Shown here: positions 33,727 to 38,077 of the stretch, piece after piece
Layout: every line of letters begins with the position of its first letter
Position numbering within the stretch: position 1 is the first letter of the stretch
Assembly: GCA_030148065.1 (NCBI GenBank)
Contig: JASBUC010000014.1
Location: 1 to 38,077, forward strand
Length of the DNA: 38,077 bases
Reading direction: 5' to 3'
Origin: Legionellaceae bacterium
GTDB lineage: Bacteria > Pseudomonadota > Gammaproteobacteria > Legionellales > Legionellaceae
Notes under the pieces: generated by a model
What the model was told of the DNA's origin: nothing
Seen by the model: the letters and a program-made list of their open reading frames with translations, nothing else
Databases searched by the model: none
Position numbers and translations under genes: made by a program

Positions 33727-36700
33727 ATGCCAACCATCTTAATGACCCCTGCCGATCTAGAGGACATTTTAACCTCTAGTCGCATGCATGAGAACGTTCT
33801 TAACGCCATTCGCACAAAAATAGCAGCGCTTACAGAAGGTGAGGCAATCTTTAAAAAGAAGCGGTTTAATACCAAAATGGTCTACACCGTTGATGTCAAT
33901 ATCATGGGTGCTCACCGCTTAATCTTTGATTTAGTAGAAGTTCCCAAAGGGCAAGTCTTTGTTTTAAGAAAGATTGCATTTCATCATGCTTATGACAAAG
34001 CTTTGCGTTGGGTACCATTTAAAGAAAGTACTGTAGCCAAACTAAAAAAAGAAGGCTACCAAGTTCAAGCCAAAGACATAAGTTATCAGGTAGAAGAAAA
34101 ACCTCCCTTTATCCAGTATAAAGAGGACTGGTTAGAATTAACGGAAGTTCAATCGAGTGTCCTAAAAAATAGGACCTTTCCTCAGTTAGTTATAGGCCCT
34201 CCTGGCGCTGGAAAAACCTTATTATCTGCAGCTTTTTTCCAAGAGCAAGCCCTATTTCACCAAGAAAATAGTCAAGGCGTGTTAAAACTATTATTTATTT
34301 CTCATCATGAAAGACTGACAAATGAACAAAAAGGCGATTGGAATACATGGGCTAAAAAGAACCTCTCTTTAGATAAAGCGCCTGTTTTTGCAGTCTTTTT
34401 AACGTTTGATGAATTCTATCGCTGGTACCTAGAGCATCGTGAGCAAGAAGAGGAATTTGAGAGATTAGAGCCAATTACTCACGATGAATGCATGGACAAA
34501 ATTGAAGCCTTACGTCCCAAAGGAGTAGGGCTAACAAGCGAGGAAATTTTTAATGAGTGCCTACACTCATCTCACCTACTAGGTGATGATTTTGCAAAAG
34601 GCGTTTCCTTTGAAGACTCTCGCTACAAGAAAGCAGGCACAAACCAAATTAGTGTTGAGAAAGAGCACCAACAAATGGTCTATGAACTCTATCAAAAGTT
34701 ACAACGAAGCCTTAACAGTAAGGGGAAGGTCTTTACTGAATTTTTATTGATCCCTAATTCCCCTCCAGGTTATGAGTATGACTTCATTTGGGTCGATGAA
34801 GTGCAAAATTCTCCCTTAAACTCTCTACTAAATGCGCAAAAGATGGCAAAGGGAAATCGAGTTATTTTTAGTGGGGATAGCTTTCAGCGTGCAGAGAAAA
34901 AAGTCTCCTCACTCCCTATATTAGAACCATGCTTACATGAAATGGGAATTCCATTGGTGCAACGAACACTTGTAAGAACCCACAGGCTTAACCCTAGTGT
35001 TGCAGCGCTTTGTGAACAATTGATTTTGTTAGACACAACTATTCGAGGAGGGTTGCCAGATGATACCGCTTACTCATCTTTTTCAACATTCCTGACTAAT
35101 GAGAGTGATGAATCCTTAAGTTATGTGGAAATTCATGATGAGCGCTTTCATCGTTTGGGTAACAATGCAAAAGCTGCGGCACTTGTCTTAAATGATACCA
35201 AAGAAGAAATAGCGGAAGCTAAAAAATTAATTGGAGATGGTAATGCTTTATATGTTCGCTCTGCACAAGGCATAGAGTTTACGAAAGTCTTCATATATTT
35301 ATCGAAGGATGCCTTAAAAAGACTTATACCCTTGAGTGAAAAAATGAAAGAAAAAGGGATAGAGCCTATGACAGAGCTTTCCGAATCAAAGCATGCCTCT
35401 TCTAAAAAAGGGAGAAGCAAAGAAAAGAGTTCTGAAGTTATATCGGATTTGTTTGTTGCCCTATCTCGCTCAACAGGAGAGGTATGGGTGTACTTAGATC
35501 CATCCATTGATAAACAGTTAAAACATAATTTAAAGAGTTTCCTTTCTTGGTTTAGAGCCAAAATTCACGGAAAATCTGAAGTAATAGAGCAAATTAGTAG
35601 TGATGAGGAGTGGCTTGAAACAATCCATAAATTCTATATAAATAGAAACAGAGATCTCGCAGAAAGCAATCTCCAGTCGAGGTTCAAATTAACAAAAGAA
35701 CAAGCAAAAGTTTATCTAGATTACTATGAAGAAAATAGAAATATAAAAGGAACAAAAGAATTCTTAACAAACATTCAGCTGCTAAAAGAACAAAAATCGA
35801 ATGAGTCTACTGTCACTAAGAAAGAATCGACCAAACAACGAGACCAAAAGATAGGTGTTCTTTCTCACGAAAAAGAAAAACAAAGCAATAAAACTTCCAA
35901 AGAGACCCAACTAACTCAAAATCAAGCTGCGCTTGTGTTAACTGATACACAAAATGAGAACTTTAAGCCGCTGTCACAGCAATGGCGAAACTATGTTAAA
36001 AAAGTTCTAAATAGCATAAATAACGAAGAAAACTTAAGAGCTCTTTTAAGGAGTCCTAAATTAAAGCAAGTCATGTTTTTTCATGAGATGGAAAATGGTT
36101 TTTGCTTGTTTTCTAATATCTGTGCTAGTGAAGAGAAGTATAACTCATTTATAAATAACCTTGTTAAACTTTCAAATGAAATCGAAAGCAATGAGCATTC
36201 ACTTGTTCAAAACTTTATGGAGTTGGTTAGCTCAATGAGGGAAAGGGAGTCAAGTGGTAAATCATATGAGCTAAAGCTAGCGTTACTGTGCTTTTCTATA
36301 GATTATGAGAAAAGAAACAAAAAGAGCGAAGATTGTATAGAAAAATTAGAAAAGGTTTTGTCCGCATATTTGGCAAAAAACATGGTAACAGGAAAAGCGC
36401 CTGAGTGTGGCTTGTGTAGGCTATATAGAATATCGGAAGAAAACCATAGATACATCACTAACCTAATCATTGCGCAATGGGTGCATTTAGAAAAATATCT
36501 TTCAACACAAACCTTAATTAAATCACCTTCTTTGCCTGATGGACTTATTAGCTATGGCTTCATGCAAGATGTAATAACTTATCAACGATTTGATTTTATT
36601 CTAAGGCACATAGAATCTGATAAAATTCTTAACGCATTGAGTGAATCATTAGATGGGTTATTTACTAACCCTAATTTTAAAAAAATAGAGGATAAATACT

Positions 36701-37857
36701 TGACCGTTCTTATCTCTTTATGTTCATCGCCAGATGGAATAAAGATAATTGACCAAGGGTGGGATCTTTTATCAAAGAAAATAACAAACAAGGTTCTTTG
36801 CTGTCCAATTGAAAATGATCCCTCTAAAACCACAGCGCTTTCAATACTAGTTAACAGTGATAAAGGAATAGCGCTGGTAAAGAGACGATGGGACTTTTTT
36901 AATGATGTTATAGATCAGGATTCGTTTAATGAAATACTAATGGCAGTAGAAAAGAATAATTTTTTTATATCGTCTCTCATTGAAGATGGGATTCCGTTTG
37001 TTGTTAAAAGTTGGGAAAGAATAAGATTATCCTTATCGGAAAAAATACTAATGACGTTTTTTATCGGAAGCTATTTAAGCGATGATTCTCTTTTTTTTCC
37101 AACTGCCTATCTCTTAAAAACAGATGAGGGGGTTTGTTTCATAAATTCTCACTGGAGTGATTTTTTTAAGGATGTGTTTTGTTCTGCTTTCTTCAACGAG
37201 TTGCCAGATAATCGCTATCGCTCCAAAAACAATGATCTCATCTTATATCTGTTTGAAACATCAGGAGGAATAAATGTTGTAAGAGCACAGTGGGATTTCT
37301 TTAAACATATATTAGATCGAGAGGAGATAGGTAGAAACGTTTTAAAGGAAACGGAGCCTTTTAGGAAAAGCATATTTCAGTGTCTATGCACACAACAAGA
37401 AGGCATTATGCTTATTAGTGAACATTGGGGTTTTTTTAGCCAGATGATGGATTATGACCTTTTAAACGACACGTTTACCTCATCTGATCATTCGTCGCAT
37501 GAAACAGCCATAACTATGCTGTGTCGTAGGGAGATTAGCGTAAGATTAATCAATGATAACTGGAGATTTTTTTCATCTAAAATCGATGTTAATGTTTTTA
37601 ATAAGCAACTCCTTAAAGCCGATGGTACGCCAGGTCCAACCCTTGCTGAAATACTAGAAAGATCAGTTAATGGAGCAAAGCTGGTTGCTAATGTAAAAAC
37701 TCTTTCCTCAAGTGATAACAGACATTCTTTCTATCATTCTTCACAAGGAGAGACTACCACTCAAACGAGAGAAGTTAAAAAGGAAGGAAATGTTATGCTT
37801 GTTCAAAAGGATACAAAGGATGATGAGTTAACAAGAAGCCTAGGAAACAGGAAGTGA
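33727..37857 (+). CDS. SF1 helicase with RelE-like N-terminus and novel C-terminal repeats
   Basis: Start at 33727 (MPTILMTPADLED): AGGGA lies five bases upstream and the promoter covers the earlier ATG. 1376 residues. Residues about 1-110 are short strands (VYTVDVNIMGAHRLIFDL, QVFVLRKIAFHHAYDKAL) like the core of RelE/ParE toxins, without obvious catalytic residues. The SF1 helicase has Walker A GPPGAGKT (157-164), FIWVDEVQN (Walker B, Asp357-Glu358), GDSFQR (383-388), RTHRLNP (417-423), SAQGIEF (512-518) and LFVALSRSTGE (575-585). A Lys/Glu linker (600-780) leads to a helical part. Seven repeats of 41-47 residues follow, each with Gly and Trp eight residues apart (1004-1279). Motif spacing suggests an active ATPase. 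Role: defence, RNA/DNA processing or effector; undecided. Confidence 0.75.
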   Translation: MPTILMTPADLEDILTSSRMHENVLNAIRTKIAALTEGEAIFKKKRFNTKMVYTVDVNIMGAHRLIFDLVEVPKGQVFVLRKIAFHHAYDKALRWVPFKESTVAKLKKEGYQVQAKDISYQVEEKPPFIQYKEDWLELTEVQSSVLKNRTFPQLVIGPPGAGKTLLSAAFFQEQALFHQENSQGVLKLLFISHHERLTNEQKGDWNTWAKKNLSLDKAPVFAVFLTFDEFYRWYLEHREQEEEFERLEPITHDECMDKIEALRPKGVGLTSEEIFNECLHSSHLLGDDFAKGVSFEDSRYKKAGTNQISVEKEHQQMVYELYQKLQRSLNSKGKVFTEFLLIPNSPPGYEYDFIWVDEVQNSPLNSLLNAQKMAKGNRVIFSGDSFQRAEKKVSSLPILEPCLHEMGIPLVQRTLVRTHRLNPSVAALCEQLILLDTTIRGGLPDDTAYSSFSTFLTNESDESLSYVEIHDERFHRLGNNAKAAALVLNDTKEEIAEAKKLIGDGNALYVRSAQGIEFTKVFIYLSKDALKRLIPLSEKMKEKGIEPMTELSESKHASSKKGRSKEKSSEVISDLFVALSRSTGEVWVYLDPSIDKQLKHNLKSFLSWFRAKIHGKSEVIEQISSDEEWLETIHKFYINRNRDLAESNLQSRFKLTKEQAKVYLDYYEENRNIKGTKEFLTNIQLLKEQKSNESTVTKKESTKQRDQKIGVLSHEKEKQSNKTSKETQLTQNQAALVLTDTQNENFKPLSQQWRNYVKKVLNSINNEENLRALLRSPKLKQVMFFHEMENGFCLFSNICASEEKYNSFINNLVKLSNEIESNEHSLVQNFMELVSSMRERESSGKSYELKLALLCFSIDYEKRNKKSEDCIEKLEKVLSAYLAKNMVTGKAPECGLCRLYRISEENHRYITNLIIAQWVHLEKYLSTQTLIKSPSLPDGLISYGFMQDVITYQRFDFILRHIESDKILNALSESLDGLFTNPNFKKIEDKYLTVLISLCSSPDGIKIIDQGWDLLSKKITNKVLCCPIENDPSKTTALSILVNSDKGIALVKRRWDFFNDVIDQDSFNEILMAVEKNNFFISSLIEDGIPFVVKSWERIRLSLSEKILMTFFIGSYLSDDSLFFPTAYLLKTDEGVCFINSHWSDFFKDVFCSAFFNELPDNRYRSKNNDLILYLFETSGGINVVRAQWDFFKHILDREEIGRNVLKETEPFRKSIFQCLCTQQEGIMLISEHWGFFSQMMDYDLLNDTFTSSDHSSHETAITMLCRREISVRLINDNWRFFSSKIDVNVFNKQLLKADGTPGPTLAEILERSVNGAKLVANVKTLSSSDNRHSFYHSSQGETTTQTREVKKEGNVMLVQKDTKDDELTRSLGNRK

Positions 37858-37874
37858 TCGCCATAATTTATTTC

Positions 37875-38077
37875 TTATTTTAACCTAGGTCTCTTCTGAG
37901 GTTCTTCACCTTCAGAGTCATTACACAAAGGGGTCGAAGAAAGAGCTAAAAGACATGGTTTTTGTGCACAATTCCACTGATTTTCTGGAAGTAAAGTAAA
38001 TGTATGATGATGTCCTAATGCTAAATGATCATCGCGACAGCCTGTATACTGTGCTAGGGTGCTTAAGACAGTCTGGT
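37875..38077 (-). CDS. Partial gene, C-terminal 66 residues, effector-like basic tail
   Basis: An open minus-strand frame enters from the right edge and ends with TAA at 37877-37875. The visible part includes QTVLSTLAQYTGCRDDHLAL, HHHTFTLLPENQW and a C-terminus ending NDSEGEEPQKRPRLK. The Glu run followed by KRPRLK looks like a translocation tail plus a nuclear-localisation-like cluster. It converges on the helicase gene with a 17-base gap. The family cannot be told from this part. Confidence 0.55.
   Translation of the reverse strand, partial: QTVLSTLAQYTGCRDDHLALGHHHTFTLLPENQWNCAQKPCLLALSSTPLCNDSEGEEPQKRPRLK

Noticed and set aside
35148-35561. 137-codon minus-strand frame inside the helicase gene
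   Set aside because: Lies wholly within a well-supported helicase coding region, with no ribosome site or recognisable product.
1-38077. CRISPR arrays, tRNA or rRNA genes
   Set aside because: No regularly spaced direct repeats and no tRNA- or rRNA-like sequences were seen on reading both strands.

Overview
The window looks like a chromosomal segment of a Legionella-like gammaproteobacterium (Legionellaceae or a close relative). It is AT-rich. A normal housekeeping core (lepA-lepB-DUF4845-rnc, rpe, NAD-malic enzyme, nicotinate phosphoribosyltransferase, pilU, tpx) is mixed with many large proteins that look like Dot/Icm type IV effectors. The best taxonomic pointers are a WipA/WipB-type PPP phosphatase (8506-11100), a U-box plus ankyrin protein (5639-6766), and a protein ending in a glutamate block (3263-4336). 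No secretion machinery is present, so effector status is inferred from eukaryote-like domains and C-terminal composition.

Layout. 1-1605: decayed DNA, with the remnant of an IS5-type transposase and a gene broken by one in-frame TAG. 1577-7341 (minus strand): nicotinate phosphoribosyltransferase, then four putative effectors, including a Cys-His-Asp protease-like protein and the U-box/ankyrin protein. 7559-8271: arsC-like and MazG-like genes, convergent and overlapping. 8506-11100: the Wip-like phosphatase, which also carries a calmodulin-type IQ motif. 11103-17628 (minus): a YgjP-like metallohydrolase, two envelope proteins, a pair of cell-wall enzymes (L,D-transpeptidase and NlpC/P60), an atypical Tpx, and a coiled-coil protein. 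17735-24231: maeA, the lepA operon and rpe. 24380-31871: two tandem helical proteins, pilU, and an 875-residue helical protein. 32433-37857: a putative effector, a broken gene, and a 1376-residue SF1 helicase. The helicase has a RelE-like N-terminal region and seven copies of an unfamiliar C-terminal repeat. 37875-38077: the C-terminus of one more gene.

A family of small non-coding palindromic elements is scattered between the genes: 3167, 4359-4406, 11809-11969, 19483-19789, 31879-32098 and 33207-33230. Their tips share an outer TATAC(C/T)C and usually an inner ATGC. The bases between differ from copy to copy but match between the two ends of the same copy. The flanks fit duplication of a TA target, so these are probably MITE-like elements. 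They and the helicase are the least familiar things in the window.
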